DNA of 24,331 nt, from IMG/VR virus record IMGVR_UViG_3300042731_002757, positions 1 to 24,331 of that record; one strand, 5' to 3'. Source of the stretch: a virus. Each line of letters opens with the position of its first letter. Positions within the stretch are counted from its first letter, which is position 1. The notes under the pieces were generated by a model. The model ran no database searches, was not told where the DNA came from, and saw only the letters and a list, made by a program, of their open reading frames with translations. Position numbers and translations under genes: made by a program. Positions 1 through 8,210 of this stretch are shown piece by piece.

Positions 1-2
1 CA

Positions 3-422
3 ATACAGCTATCCGTCATGGACACTGCAGAGCGCTATGACTATTACACAGACAGAGCAGAGTCTCTTGCCGATGCGCTTGAGACAATGACAGATCCAAC
101 TCGGATACAAGAGACGGCACAGCAGATCGACCAACTCACAAGCAGGGCTTATGGACTGCTAGATGCTGAGCAACAGCAGCAGGTCAGCAACGAATTCGTC
201 GACTTCCTGGGCGGCGTGCTCGAGACATCACAGGCAAAGCTAAAGGCTGCGGAACAAGAGGCGGTTAACACTGGTCAAATATTGAGGGACGCGCTGCTTG
301 ATGCAATAACCTCTGGCGGCACAAGATTCGGCGCGCAAATGCAGGCAGCCGCTGGTGTCCTCAACGGTGCGGCCACCAGGGTTGCCGGAGCCATATCTAA
401 CCTCAGCAGTGAGATAGGATGA
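3..422 (+). CDS. Tail tape-measure protein, C-terminal fragment (5' end outside window)
   Basis: The frame is open to the left edge, so this is the last ~139 residues of a longer protein. The first in-window ATG (position 18) is probably internal. The visible part is alpha-helical and rich in Ala, Gln and Glu, with a segment around RYDYYTDRAESLADALETM followed by TDPTRIQ. This style is typical of the C-termini of siphophage tape-measure proteins, which set tail length and are threaded through the tail tube. The following genes (tail assembly, J-like tip) are in the usual order after a tape measure. The stop overlaps the next start (ATGA, 419-422), indicating translational coupling. Identification rests on style and context; no catalytic motif is visible. 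Confidence 0.65.
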   Translation: MQLSVMDTAERYDYYTDRAESLADALETMTDPTRIQETAQQIDQLTSRAYGLLDAEQQQQVSNEFVDFLGGVLETSQAKLKAAEQEAVNTGQILRDALLDAITSGGTRFGAQMQAAAGVLNGAATRVAGAISNLSSEIG

Positions 423-925
423 GATCATTAACAACCAAAGTCACAAGCGCGGTAGAGTCAACCGGCACAGTGCCGCGCTATCTTGTACGGCTAGGATACG
501 ATCCTGTGCTGAGGTGGTCTACAGTGGAGACGCTCACATGTGATGGTGTGTCATGGGATGGTTCCGCTGGCGTATCTGTCTCGTCAATCTCTAGCGCTTC
601 TGCATCTGTCGTAATACCAAACCACGATAACAGCATGGGAGCTGTGGTGCTGGGTGATGGCATCAGGGACATAACAGCAGATATCTATCAGCTGTATGGA
701 GCAGCGCCACATGCGGCAGGTGATGCCGTGCACCTCTTTAGCGGGGTAATTGATAGCGTGCCGTCAATAGATGATTTTGTCACGCTGTCGCTCAGGTCTA
801 CTGGGTCTGCTGTCGCGCACACACCGAGAGTGCGGCTGTCTCTGTTTGTTGGTGATGATATGCCAACGCCAGGGACGCGCATCCAGTGGAATGGCGACGT
901 GTTGATTTTGGAGTCGTCTACATGA
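419..925 (+). CDS. Tail assembly / tail-tip protein (DUF2163-like)
   Basis: A 168-residue, mostly beta-strand protein between the tape measure and the J-like tip protein. The central segment (DGIRDITADIYQLYG, then HLFSGVIDSV) and the C-terminal part (PTPGTRIQWNGDVLILE) resemble phage tail proteins of the DUF2163 type, which join the tail tube to the tip complex. It starts in an ATGA overlap with the tape measure, and its own TGA stop overlaps the next gene's ATG at 922. The three genes are therefore probably translated as a coupled unit. Family assignment is from memory of the pattern; a distal-tail or hub role is inference from position. Confidence 0.5.
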   Translation: MRSLTTKVTSAVESTGTVPRYLVRLGYDPVLRWSTVETLTCDGVSWDGSAGVSVSSISSASASVVIPNHDNSMGAVVLGDGIRDITADIYQLYGAAPHAAGDAVHLFSGVIDSVPSIDDFVTLSLRSTGSAVAHTPRVRLSLFVGDDMPTPGTRIQWNGDVLILESST

Positions 926-3555
926 CAAATCGATTGCCTGACTATCCTGTGATACCATCTGCGCCTGAGCCGGTCACCGCCACACCAGCACAGCGATCTG
1001 TTGTCAGTAGGACGCGGATCAATCGCGTCTCAAGACAGACACGCGAGCGGTCGCTATCTTATGCTGGGCACGGCGCAAGGGTGCCTATTGTATACGGCAA
1101 GGCCAGGCTTGGTCCTTTGGTGGCCCAGGCCGTCACCTATCAAAGCCATCTTGTCATGTGCCTTGTGTGGTGCGTCGGCGAGATCGAGGCAATTGACGGG
1201 CTGTATCTACAGGATGGGTCTGCCGCTCCAGCGTCTGTGACCGCCACGCACTACACCGGCACCACGACTCAGGGAGTTGATCCCACACTTGCTGCCGCCA
1301 TATCTGGCTGGACGCGCGACCTTGTCGAGACGGTTAACGGCGAGACTGTCGCGCTTGCTTACTCGGTGGTAAGTATAGCTCAATCGCGTGACATGGATAT
1401 ACCGTCGTTTGTCGCAGAAATCCGAGGCAAAAAGCTATATGATCACCGCGAGGTGACTCACGATATCGATGATCCTACCACATGGGAGTACACCGAAAAC
1501 CCCGCTCTGGCTCTGGCCGACATGGAGATGTCCACTGTATACGGTCGAGGCAACAGCTTGGACTGGGATAGCGTGGATGACGTTGCAGATGATTGTGATG
1601 AGATCGTTGCCGCAACAGAGGCAAGGCGCAAGCTTGGCCTGGTGATAGATACCAAGTCACCGGTTGATGACTGGGTTGATACTCTGTCTGTATATGCTGG
1701 GTGCTATGTCAATGTGGACGGCGACACAACACGGCTGATCAGTAATCGCCCTGCGTCGCCGGTTGCATCACTCACAGCAGCAGATATAGTGTCCAGGTCG
1801 GACGGCGCTCCTGATATTGATATCAGCATAAGATCGATGCTGGATGTCCCAACCGTCATGCACATACAGTACACCGATACGACCGGCGATGTATGGCGCG
1901 ATGCGTCAGCGTATGCGTATGCCGATGGCGTGCTTGCCGGCACCACCGAGTGGAGAGAGTCTACAGTCAGGCTGCCAGGTATCACCAGATACACGCAGGC
2001 ATATCGCGAGGCCGTTGAGCGCCTCAATATGTTGGCGTTAACAGATCTTGATGTATCGTGGCTCACCCATGATGAGGGCCTTAAATACCAGGTCGGTGAT
2101 GTGGTCACCGTCACGACCGGAAGAGGCCTGACCGCAAAGCAGATCAGAGTCACTGACATCGTACCACCAGAGCCTGGCCGTTGGCGGGTGTCTGGACATG
2201 AGTATCAGGATGCCGTCTATAGCGATGCCGTCGAGTCAGAGCCGACATACACTGACACCGATCTACCGTCGCCGCTCAATCCACCAGCGCCTACTGGCCT
2301 GACTCTTGCAGAGGAAGTGTATCAGGGTTTGAATGGTATATGGGCGTCACGTATCGCAGTTGACTGGGATGCGTCAGAATATGTGTATCTCAATCAGTGG
2401 GATGTTGAGGTATACGATGGAGCGACCTTGGTATTTCGCGGGTCGACCTCTACCAATAGCTATGCTTCGCCAGCCGTCAATGATGATACTGAATACACCG
2501 TCAAAGTACGCACTGTATCTACCGTCGGCGCTCAATCTTCTTGGGCAGAAGATACCATCACAGCGGCCGGCAAATCGCTGATACCGTCAGACGTGCCAAG
2601 CGTAGATGCCTATGAGGTCGGTGGCGAGACTAGGGCAAACTGGACACCTGCGACCGATGTTGATATATGGCGGTATGAGGTGAGGTATGCTGCGGTTGGC
2701 GCAAGCTGGGATGCCGGCGTCGTAATTGATCGCGTGGATGCCTTGCGCCTGGTGTCTGGTGAGGTGCCGCCAGGGACATGGGATCTGATGGTCAAGGCCC
2801 TGGATTCTATCGGACAGTATTCGGCCAATGAGGCGCGCTCCACATACGTGGTGACCAGTGACAGCGGTGCGTATATCGTAGACTCAAACGATTTCGATTC
2901 GCCAACACTCACCAACATGCACGAGTACAAATTGTGGCGCGGCGACAGCCTGACAAGATATGTCACGGATGCAGGTGATACTGCAGCCAGTATTTTTACA
3001 GGTGACCTGACAGCTTATACTGATGTGGCGGCAACATATCACTCGTCATGCACATCAGAGGTACTATCAGAGACATGGGATGCGACATATAGCATCACTG
3101 GTACGTGGTCAAGTCATGCTGATAGGGAGGAGCTTGGAGCCACCACCACACTTGAGACATACCTCGAGCTATCGGATGACGATATAGACTGGGATCAGTA
3201 TGCATATCTCACAACCAAGCGGGCCGCAAGATACGCCAGACTGCGCGCCAAGACCACGACAACCGGCACGCTCTATTGCACAATGCCGGAATGGTCTGCA
3301 AATGTCAACGTGATCCCGCGTGTTGAGACTGGATCTGGCACAAGCAGCGCATCCGGTGGCGTCACGATATCCACAGTGAACCAATATGCGGCAGCACAGT
3401 CTATTAAGATAACGCCTTTAGGTACTGCGTCACGTCCGTGGACTGTCGACAATATCCAGGTACTGTCTGATCACGTCGAGTTCGACGTCTATATCTTTGA
3501 TTCAGATGGCAATCTTGTCGCCACGCCTTTTCAATGGGAGTTTAGAGGAATTTAA
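922..3555 (+). CDS. Tail-tip / host-specificity protein (J-like, central tail hub)
   Basis: An 877-residue protein. I chose the ATG at 922 over one at 886 because it forms an ATGA overlap with the previous stop and has GGAG eight bases upstream. The N-terminus carries the hallmark GHGARVPIVYGKARLGPLV (about residues 49-67) and a nearby VWCVGEIEAIDGLYL. Both are typical of phage tail proteins related to lambda J and the central tail hub. Residues ~452-551 and ~552-650 look like two fibronectin type III domains (start PPAPTGLTL; VEVYDG; TEYTVKVRTVS). The rest is a beta-rich receptor-binding-like region. The protein should sit at the tail tip and contact the host surface. It is shorter than lambda J (1132 residues). 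It is followed after 3 bases by the next tail gene. Confidence 0.8.
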   Translation: MTNRLPDYPVIPSAPEPVTATPAQRSVVSRTRINRVSRQTRERSLSYAGHGARVPIVYGKARLGPLVAQAVTYQSHLVMCLVWCVGEIEAIDGLYLQDGSAAPASVTATHYTGTTTQGVDPTLAAAISGWTRDLVETVNGETVALAYSVVSIAQSRDMDIPSFVAEIRGKKLYDHREVTHDIDDPTTWEYTENPALALADMEMSTVYGRGNSLDWDSVDDVADDCDEIVAATEARRKLGLVIDTKSPVDDWVDTLSVYAGCYVNVDGDTTRLISNRPASPVASLTAADIVSRSDGAPDIDISIRSMLDVPTVMHIQYTDTTGDVWRDASAYAYADGVLAGTTEWRESTVRLPGITRYTQAYREAVERLNMLALTDLDVSWLTHDEGLKYQVGDVVTVTTGRGLTAKQIRVTDIVPPEPGRWRVSGHEYQDAVYSDAVESEPTYTDTDLPSPLNPPAPTGLTLAEEVYQGLNGIWASRIAVDWDASEYVYLNQWDVEVYDGATLVFRGSTSTNSYASPAVNDDTEYTVKVRTVSTVGAQSSWAEDTITAAGKSLIPSDVPSVDAYEVGGETRANWTPATDVDIWRYEVRYAAVGASWDAGVVIDRVDALRLVSGEVPPGTWDLMVKALDSIGQYSANEARSTYVVTSDSGAYIVDSNDFDSPTLTNMHEYKLWRGDSLTRYVTDAGDTAASIFTGDLTAYTDVAATYHSSCTSEVLSETWDATYSITGTWSSHADREELGATTTLETYLELSDDDIDWDQYAYLTTKRAARYARLRAKTTTTGTLYCTMPEWSANVNVIPRVETGSGTSSASGGVTISTVNQYAAAQSIKITPLGTASRPWTVDNIQVLSDHVEFDVYIFDSDGNLVATPFQWEFRGI

Positions 3556-3558
3556 ATC

Positions 3559-3936
3559 ATGGCCTATACCCACTTTGACAGAACAACTCCTGATGCCGCC
3601 ACACAAAGTATAACAGAAATCACGACATCTACAAGGGCCAATTTCGCCGCGCTCCAAGACGCCATCATCACAACCGGCACTGTTCCGCAGTGGGATGCCG
3701 AGGCGCAGGATAGCGACGGCGGTACTCCGCCAACTACGCCGGAGACCCCAGATCAGATAGTGTACAGCAAAGATACCGAGCGAGTCAAGGTGGCAATCAC
3801 TTGGTCCGGTGATGATCTAATGACGTCCGCAGTCTTTAGCTACTCATCTAATGGCGGCACCGACTACGACTCGATGGGTACTATCACCATCACATACGAC
3901 GTAAACGACAACTACCTGTCGCATGCGTGGAGCTAA
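3559..3936 (+). CDS. Small phage tail protein, unknown exact role
   Basis: A 125-residue protein starting at an ATG with AGAGGA about nine bases upstream, inside the end of the J-like gene. The N-terminus (MAYTHFDRTTPDAATQSITE, then TRANFAAL) matches a kind of short protein often found right after J-like genes. The middle is a Pro/Thr-rich linker (GGTPPTTPETPD, about residues 54-65), and the C-terminal half is beta-rich with a repeated TITITYD-type pattern. It is probably a virion or tail-fibre component. I know of no enzymatic motif in it. Confidence 0.6.
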   Translation: MAYTHFDRTTPDAATQSITEITTSTRANFAALQDAIITTGTVPQWDAEAQDSDGGTPPTTPETPDQIVYSKDTERVKVAITWSGDDLMTSAVFSYSSNGGTDYDSMGTITITYDVNDNYLSHAWS

Positions 3937-3939
3937 ATA

Positions 3940-4875
3940 ATGATACCATTACTTGCTAATATCCCGGCTCGCCTTAAGACCCTGACAGACAGACTCACTG
4001 CGGCGCGGGCATCCAACCTTGACAATATCGACTCCACTACGATGGGTCGCCTGGATGTTGCTGTATCGACGGTTGGAAAGGTCCGCAAGACCCAGGTCTT
4101 TACTTCGTCCGGCACGTGGCCCAAGCCTGATGGCGTGGACTCTGTGCGCGTGATACTTGTCGCAGGCGGCGCAGGCGGTGGATCTGTTGACGCCAATACG
4201 GTCAATCGATGCGGCGGCGGCGGCGGCGGCGGTCAGGTCATTGAGCGCGACCTTGCGGTGACCGATGACATCACAGTCACAATCGGCGCCGGTGGCGCGG
4301 GCGGCACTAGCGGAACCGTCGGATCTAATGGCGGCAATAGCACATTGACTGTTGGCGCGTCACTGACGGCTTACGGTGGCACAGGTGGAGGCGTTGGGTC
4401 CAGTACGTCTACAGACAGAGATGGTGTAGATGGTAACGGCAATACAGGCGGCGCAGGCGTGTACTTATCGACAGGCGTTGGTGGTAATGGTGCGGGTGCC
4501 GGTGGATCGCCAGAGACACTGGCTACCACGTCATCTGGCGGTGTTGGTGGTGTGCCTACGTATGGATATCGCGGCGGCTTTGCATTTATCCCGTCAAACT
4601 TATATGGCATGCTGCATCCTGGTCCTGGGCTGTGTGGATATGGCGGCGGCGGAACCGGCGGATCGAGGTACCCGCTTACTGATGCAACTAACGGCGCATT
4701 TCTTACAACCGCCGTCGATGGCGGCGGCAGTGGTGCCGCTGGAACGGCTGGTGCCGGTGGTGATGCTGTTGCCAATACGGGCGGCGGCGGCGGCGGCGCG
4801 TTCAGCTCAACAGCCACTCAGTACGATGGCGGTGACGGCGCAGACGGCATCTGTATTATCACCTGGTTTGAGTAA
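3940..4875 (+). CDS. Glycine-rich tail-fibre protein
   Basis: A 311-residue protein that is roughly one third glycine over residues ~70-300. A helical N-terminus (residues 1-45) is followed by the typical opening TQVFTSSGTWPKPDGVDSV, which precedes glycine-rich fibre domains in many phages. The polyglycine-II-like core has GGAGGTSG and GGGGGGG stretches, and it ends CIITWFE, the usual closing strand of this family. Such domains form the receptor-binding tips of tail fibres. The start has GGAG seven bases upstream. Several Gly runs are encoded by perfect GGC repeats (near 4211 and 4781). Confidence 0.75.
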   Translation: MIPLLANIPARLKTLTDRLTAARASNLDNIDSTTMGRLDVAVSTVGKVRKTQVFTSSGTWPKPDGVDSVRVILVAGGAGGGSVDANTVNRCGGGGGGGQVIERDLAVTDDITVTIGAGGAGGTSGTVGSNGGNSTLTVGASLTAYGGTGGGVGSSTSTDRDGVDGNGNTGGAGVYLSTGVGGNGAGAGGSPETLATTSSGGVGGVPTYGYRGGFAFIPSNLYGMLHPGPGLCGYGGGGTGGSRYPLTDATNGAFLTTAVDGGGSGAAGTAGAGGDAVANTGGGGGGAFSSTATQYDGGDGADGICIITWFE

Positions 4876-4880
4876 GTGAT

Positions 4881-5276
4881 ATGGCTAAATTCGCAATCGT
4901 TATTGATGGGGTGATTGATAATATCTTGGTGGCAGACTCGCACCCGGCCGGCATAGATGTGACCGGTCTTAGGTGTGGTCCTGGGTGGACGTATGACGGC
5001 GAGACTTTTTCGCCGCCTGTTCGTCCGGTAACACCCGATCCGCCGAAAAAGTGGAGCGCGAGAAATTTTATTGGGGAGTTCACGCTGGCAGAGCGCGGCG
5101 CTATATTGGCGGCAAGCCAAACAGACTCGATGATCTCTGCATATATCCTTACGCTACAGGTGGCTGGCACGGTACGCGCAGAGGATCAGGACACGATAGA
5201 TGGACTGCACTATCTAGAGTCACAAGGACACATCGGCGCTGGTCGCGCAGATGAAATATTGGGAGTATCATCATGA
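4881..5276 (+). CDS. Tail-fibre-associated / fibre assembly-like protein
   Basis: A 131-residue protein. The N-terminus FAIVIDGVIDNILVADS (residues 4-20) and a GWTYDGETFSPP segment form the small domain common in phage fibre-associated and fibre-assembly proteins. A Pro-rich linker follows (residues ~45-57), then a helical C-terminal domain with the pattern Er-aI--a-q-D---------l-v-g-v and a final L-shQGhIg--R--EIL. These proteins usually follow the fibre gene and either chaperone or decorate it. The gene lies 5 bases after the fibre stop, and its stop overlaps the holin-like start (ATGA). Confidence 0.6.
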   Translation: MAKFAIVIDGVIDNILVADSHPAGIDVTGLRCGPGWTYDGETFSPPVRPVTPDPPKKWSARNFIGEFTLAERGAILAASQTDSMISAYILTLQVAGTVRAEDQDTIDGLHYLESQGHIGAGRADEILGVSS

Positions 5277-5650
5277 GTATACTGGATCACATCAATCCTG
5301 TGAGTAACGTCGTCAAGGAGACTGGCGAGGCGCTTGATAACCTGTTTACCTCTGATGAGGAGCGGCTTGCCGGTCGAGCGATCTTACAAAAGCTACAAAT
5401 AGCCTATGAGTCTGAGCTGTCCAGACGTCACGAGGCGGACATGAAATCAGATAGCCGCTTTGCAAAGCTTGTGCGGCCAGTAACTCTGGTATGCTTATTG
5501 CTTGCCGTTGTTGGCTTGGCTGTTACCGATGGCAACATTGGCGAATTTGTCATTAAGGAAAAGTGGATCGACCTGCTTGAAACGCTGGCTTCAGCAGCAT
5601 TCGTGTTTTACTTTGGTGGCAGATCAATCGAGAAGGCGTTCAAGAAATAA
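5273..5650 (+). CDS. Holin-like membrane protein (3TM holin / GTA-holin-like family)
   Basis: A 125-residue protein with an amphipathic N-terminus (MSILDHINPVSNVVKETGEA), a charged coiled segment (residues ~27-62), and two clear hydrophobic segments at ~68-85 (VRPVTLVCLLLAVVGLAV) and ~101-115. The tail is basic (GGRSIEKAFKK). The order and the RPVTL motif before the first membrane helix match the 3TM phage holin family, which permeabilises the inner membrane at lysis. It is the last gene of the rightward block and overlaps the preceding gene by ATGA. No endolysin gene is adjacent in this window, which is unusual for a lysis cassette. Lysis function is therefore inferred from family resemblance only. 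Confidence 0.7.
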   Translation: MSILDHINPVSNVVKETGEALDNLFTSDEERLAGRAILQKLQIAYESELSRRHEADMKSDSRFAKLVRPVTLVCLLLAVVGLAVTDGNIGEFVIKEKWIDLLETLASAAFVFYFGGRSIEKAFKK

Positions 5651-5654
5651 AAAA

Positions 5655-5675
5655 GACCCGGATCTAATCCGGGTC
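5655..5675 (-). terminator. Intrinsic terminator for leftward transcription, at convergent junction
   Basis: A 9-bp perfect stem GACCCGGAT / ATCCGGGTC with a 3-base loop. On the - strand the hairpin is followed by six T then ATTT, a classic intrinsic terminator for the leftward genes. On the + strand it has an A-tract before and no T-tract after, so its effect on tail-gene transcripts is uncertain. It lies five bases after the holin-like stop. Confidence 0.85.
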
Positions 5676-5703
5676 AAGGTCTGGTTATTCTGTTGGCAAG
5701 GAA

Positions 5704-5931
5704 TTAATTTACTTGCTTTGGTGTCAGCCTATACACATCGCCATTGTACTTGATCGTGTCAATAGACAGTCTCTCAGGTGTTGATGGCACCTCCCACCAT
5801 ACACCTCTTACCCCTTCTGCCGGCATAGTCACTCTATCGCTGTGCTCCTCGGTGTACTGCCAGCCATCACCCTCTGTGTATCGCAAGACCCGCGTAAATG
5901 TCGGTGTGTGATATTTGTATGTGTATTGCAT
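5704..5931 (-). CDS. Hypothetical protein, 75 aa
   Basis: A small Tyr/Thr-rich protein starting MQYTYKYHTPTFTRVLRY, with GVWWEVPSTPERLSID in the middle. I chose the ATG at 5931 over the GTG at 5937 because GGAG lies 7 bases upstream. It is the last gene before the terminator and the distal gene of the four-gene leftward unit under the promoter at 6649-6676. I do not recognise a family. The probable beta-strand content and aromatic residues suggest a small folded domain. Confidence 0.6.
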   Translation of the reverse strand: MQYTYKYHTPTFTRVLRYTEGDGWQYTEEHSDRVTMPAEGVRGVWWEVPSTPERLSIDTIKYNGDVYRLTPKQVN

Positions 5932-5933
5932 AA

Positions 5934-6101
5934 TCACTCTCCAAAATGATTCTTCAGCGCCTCAATAACTGCAACAGGACTGTTCTTTGTGCCGCCTGGT
6001 ACGCTGTTGATGATTGAGTATACGCGAGCCACGCCGTAAATCATAATCAGCTTGTTAGCGTATTGCTGCGCTTGTTTTGTTAGTGCGGATGGTTTAATCA
6101 T
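5934..6101 (-). CDS. Hypothetical small protein, tandem paralog A (55 aa)
   Basis: A 55-residue ORF with GGAGAG six bases before the ATG. It shares the core NKLIMIYGVARVYSIINSV (12 of 19 positions identical) and the C-terminal FGE with the gene immediately upstream, so the pair is a tandem duplication. It overlaps that gene by ATGA and ends 2 bases before the next start. It is mostly helical with a moderately hydrophobic core. Function unknown. Confidence 0.65.
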   Translation of the reverse strand: MIKPSALTKQAQQYANKLIMIYGVARVYSIINSVPGGTKNSPVAVIEALKNHFGE

Positions 6102-6277
6102 GATTGCTCTCCGAATTGTGCGTCGAGTGCCGCATGTACGGCAGTTATATAGTCTAATGACAGGCTGCTTGATTGGACACTGTTCACTACAGAGTATACC
6201 TGTGCAAGCCCGTGTGTCATTATCAGCCTGTTGATCCTGTAGATCATTTGTACGTATTCGTTGCCGTGATGTTCCAT
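6098..6277 (-). CDS. Hypothetical small protein, tandem paralog B (59 aa)
   Basis: A 59-residue ORF whose core NRLIMTHGLAQVYSVVNSV matches the downstream neighbour. It ends in AQFGEQS. The RBS is weak (GGCAGA), so expression may depend on coupling to the gene upstream. The conserved LIM--G-A-VYS--NSV core under divergence elsewhere argues that both copies are translated. Function unknown. Confidence 0.6.
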   Translation of the reverse strand: MEHHGNEYVQMIYRINRLIMTHGLAQVYSVVNSVQSSSLSLDYITAVHAALDAQFGEQS

Positions 6278-6292
6278 AATGGTGTCTGCCTG

Positions 6293-6607
6293 TTAGTGTA
6301 ACTGACCGCCACTTGCTTCCATCAGGTTACTGATGGTGGCAAGGTCGGTAATGTCTTGTATCACAAATGCTTTGCCGTCCACATCGTCGATGTATGTGTC
6401 ATGTAAACGCACCACAATCGTGCCAGCGTTTACGCCGTCACATACAGCCAACACATGATCAGGCAGCGGCACCACATCAGAGATCAGTGCAAGCACGTAA
6501 GTATCTTGACAGTACACACTGATCACGCGAGCGCTCATTTTGGCTATCCTGATCAGTGTGGCTGCGTCTGCTGCCGTCCTGGCGTTTGTGAAGAGGTTGA
6601 TGAACAT
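6293..6607 (-). CDS. Hypothetical protein, 104 aa
   Basis: The first gene of the leftward unit. I chose the ATG at 6607 (MFINLFTNARTAADAATLIR) because AGGAAA lies just upstream; the longer frame would begin inside the promoter. An N-terminal helix (residues 1-28) is followed by alternating beta-strands (RVISVYCQDTYVLALISDV; GTIVVRLHDTYIDDVDGKAF). No family is recognised. The transcription start predicted from the promoter at 6649-6676 gives a short leader of about 35 bases. Confidence 0.65.
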   Translation of the reverse strand: MFINLFTNARTAADAATLIRIAKMSARVISVYCQDTYVLALISDVVPLPDHVLAVCDGVNAGTIVVRLHDTYIDDVDGKAFVIQDITDLATISNLMEASGGQLH

Positions 6608-6648
6608 GTCTGTTTCCTGTATGTCTGTTTGTCTCTCTGTTAATAGTA

Positions 6649-6676
6649 ATAATAGCATACACTGACACGGTGTCAA
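6649..6676 (-). promoter_or_regulatory. Sigma-70-like early promoter, extended -10, leftward
   Basis: On the - strand: TTGACA (6671-6676), 16-base spacer, TATTAT (6649-6654), with TGC directly before the -10. Upstream of the -35 is TTTTGTTCC, related to the motif in the repeated promoters of the 20.7-22.9 kb region. It serves the four small genes at 6607-5704 and lies just past the stop of the A1-like gene. Confidence 0.8.
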
Positions 6677-6685
6677 GGAACAAAA

Positions 6686-8209
6686 CTACTGAGACGCAAG
6701 CTCACGCATCATTGGCGATAGCTTGCCCTTGACGGCAGATACCAGACCGCGCTTACCATTGGCATATATAAGGCCGTGTGTGATCATCCAGCTAGAGTAT
6801 CCGACAGCATAATCATGCTCAAGCTCTGCTGTGCCAACTTGATAACACCCCTTATATATACCTGGCGTGTGCGGGTGACCCGTCATTGTCTTGTGGCCTG
6901 TGCGGGCGAATGCCTTGCCGCTGCCTTTGGTTCCGTTTGGTCCGCGATGTCCGTGCTGTGAGACATCAATACTAGCAATCTCGCGAAGCTGGTTCCCATT
7001 CACAAACTCCGGAACATTTTTTGCGTATCGCTCAACAAACAGCCTAAACAGATCGCGGCTATTGTTGGTGCGCGCAAGCTCGCCAAGCTCGTAATAGAGG
7101 TCTATATTTACAGGGTCGCGCTCAGGACGAAAGCGATTGAACCACTGCGCCAGATGGTCGTGGTGGTTAGATGATATAACAAGACAGTGAGCTTCTTGCT
7201 TATCCAGAAATCTGACAGACTGCATAAGCTCTTTTCGGATGTCCTGGTCTTGATGTGTGAGCTGCCACAGCTTATCTTTTGCGTGGTGGTGCGAATGCGC
7301 GCTATGGTTGTGTAGGTCATGGTAGACCTGATTGACCGGCTGCAGTGCGCGTGTCACCTGATCAAGCAATCTTCTGTTACGTGGCTTAACTTCGGCTATG
7401 TGGATATCGCCATAGACAATAGCCTCCGGCCGATAGCTCTCGCCATCGCAGCCATCTGGCGTGTAGTACTTGTCAAAAAGATACGCGCCGTGTCCGTCAT
7501 AGTGTACCTCGGTGGTCCAATATGAGTCGCCCTCGACCTCGATGAAGACCGCCGACAGTGAGTGATGAAAGGCGGCCTTTTGCGCGCGAGGTGATCCGCC
7601 ATATCCTTTTTTGCTGATCGATCCAGTGGTGCGGATCATCTTTGGTAGCACATGCTTAGATGTCGGCACCATCTCCATCGCTACCTGTGGATGTCCGTAT
7701 ATCTCAGACTGGATACCAGCAGCATTATTCATCCCGGCCAAAGGATTGATATTGGTGTAGTTGATGTGTGTGTTGCCACGTATCACAAGATTTTTATTTA
7801 GCCGTACGTCCTTGTTGCAGATGTACGGCACGATCTCAACTGGCCACCTCATGGATCGCTGTATGCCCTGGTGAAAAAGATCTGGATTCCTATAACGCGC
7901 CGGTATTAGCAGATAGCATGCGTCCAGATCATCCGCCATCGCCTTTAGTGTCTGGTGCCAGCCGGTGACGATCTGTACGTCGTTAGTTGCGGACGCGATC
8001 AAAAATCGCTTGTGCTTCTTGATCTCGCTGGCCTTTGTTTCCGGCAGGATCTGCGGAGCGTCATACAGTCTTGTCGTTGTGCGCGTCTTGCATGACGGGC
8101 ACCGTAAGCGAGTGCGCCCGCTGCCGGCCTTGTGCTTAAGGGCTTTCATTCCTCTATTGCCGCATACTGGGCAATAGAGATCGTTATTGATCTCTATTGG
8201 TTTTGGCAT
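6686..8209 (-). CDS. T5 A1-like metallophosphoesterase with N-terminal zinc ribbon
   Basis: A 507-residue protein. Residues 13-40 form a four-cysteine zinc ribbon (C13, C16, C37, C40) of the kind seen in transposase/InsA-type DNA-binding ribbons. The C-terminal half carries metallophosphoesterase-type metal motifs in order: GDIHIAE (D268, H270), YHDLHNHS (~297-303), SSNHHDH (N348, H349), HGHRGPNG (H419, H421) and GHPHTPG (H445, H447). This series matches the phage T5 A1 first-step-transfer protein family, implicated in host DNA degradation early in T5 infection. It has a good RBS (GAGAGGATA). It follows three micro-ORFs, whose last stop (TAG) lies one base before its start. A role as a metal-dependent DNase or phosphodiesterase is inferred. 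No T5 A2 partner is visible nearby. Confidence 0.6.
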   Translation of the reverse strand: MPKPIEINNDLYCPVCGNRGMKALKHKAGSGRTRLRCPSCKTRTTTRLYDAPQILPETKASEIKKHKRFLIASATNDVQIVTGWHQTLKAMADDLDACYLLIPARYRNPDLFHQGIQRSMRWPVEIVPYICNKDVRLNKNLVIRGNTHINYTNINPLAGMNNAAGIQSEIYGHPQVAMEMVPTSKHVLPKMIRTTGSISKKGYGGSPRAQKAAFHHSLSAVFIEVEGDSYWTTEVHYDGHGAYLFDKYYTPDGCDGESYRPEAIVYGDIHIAEVKPRNRRLLDQVTRALQPVNQVYHDLHNHSAHSHHHAKDKLWQLTHQDQDIRKELMQSVRFLDKQEAHCLVISSNHHDHLAQWFNRFRPERDPVNIDLYYELGELARTNNSRDLFRLFVERYAKNVPEFVNGNQLREIASIDVSQHGHRGPNGTKGSGKAFARTGHKTMTGHPHTPGIYKGCYQVGTAELEHDYAVGYSSWMITHGLIYANGKRGLVSAVKGKLSPMMRELASQ

Positions 8210-8210
8210 G

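Noticed and set aside
886-921. Upstream start for the J-like gene at 886
   Set aside because: It would overlap the preceding gene by 40 bases, while the ATG at 922 has a good RBS and a coupling ATGA overlap.
4371-4817. 148-codon proline-rich open frame on the - strand
   Set aside because: It is the mirror of GGC-rich glycine codons of the fibre gene (GCC/CCG on the other strand), with no RBS and no operon context.
7768-8177. Plus-strand frames of 66-70 codons inside the A1-like gene
   Set aside because: Antisense shadows of a well-supported gene, without RBS or recognisable motifs. The same reasoning applies to the other + strand frames between 5.7 and 23.5 kb.
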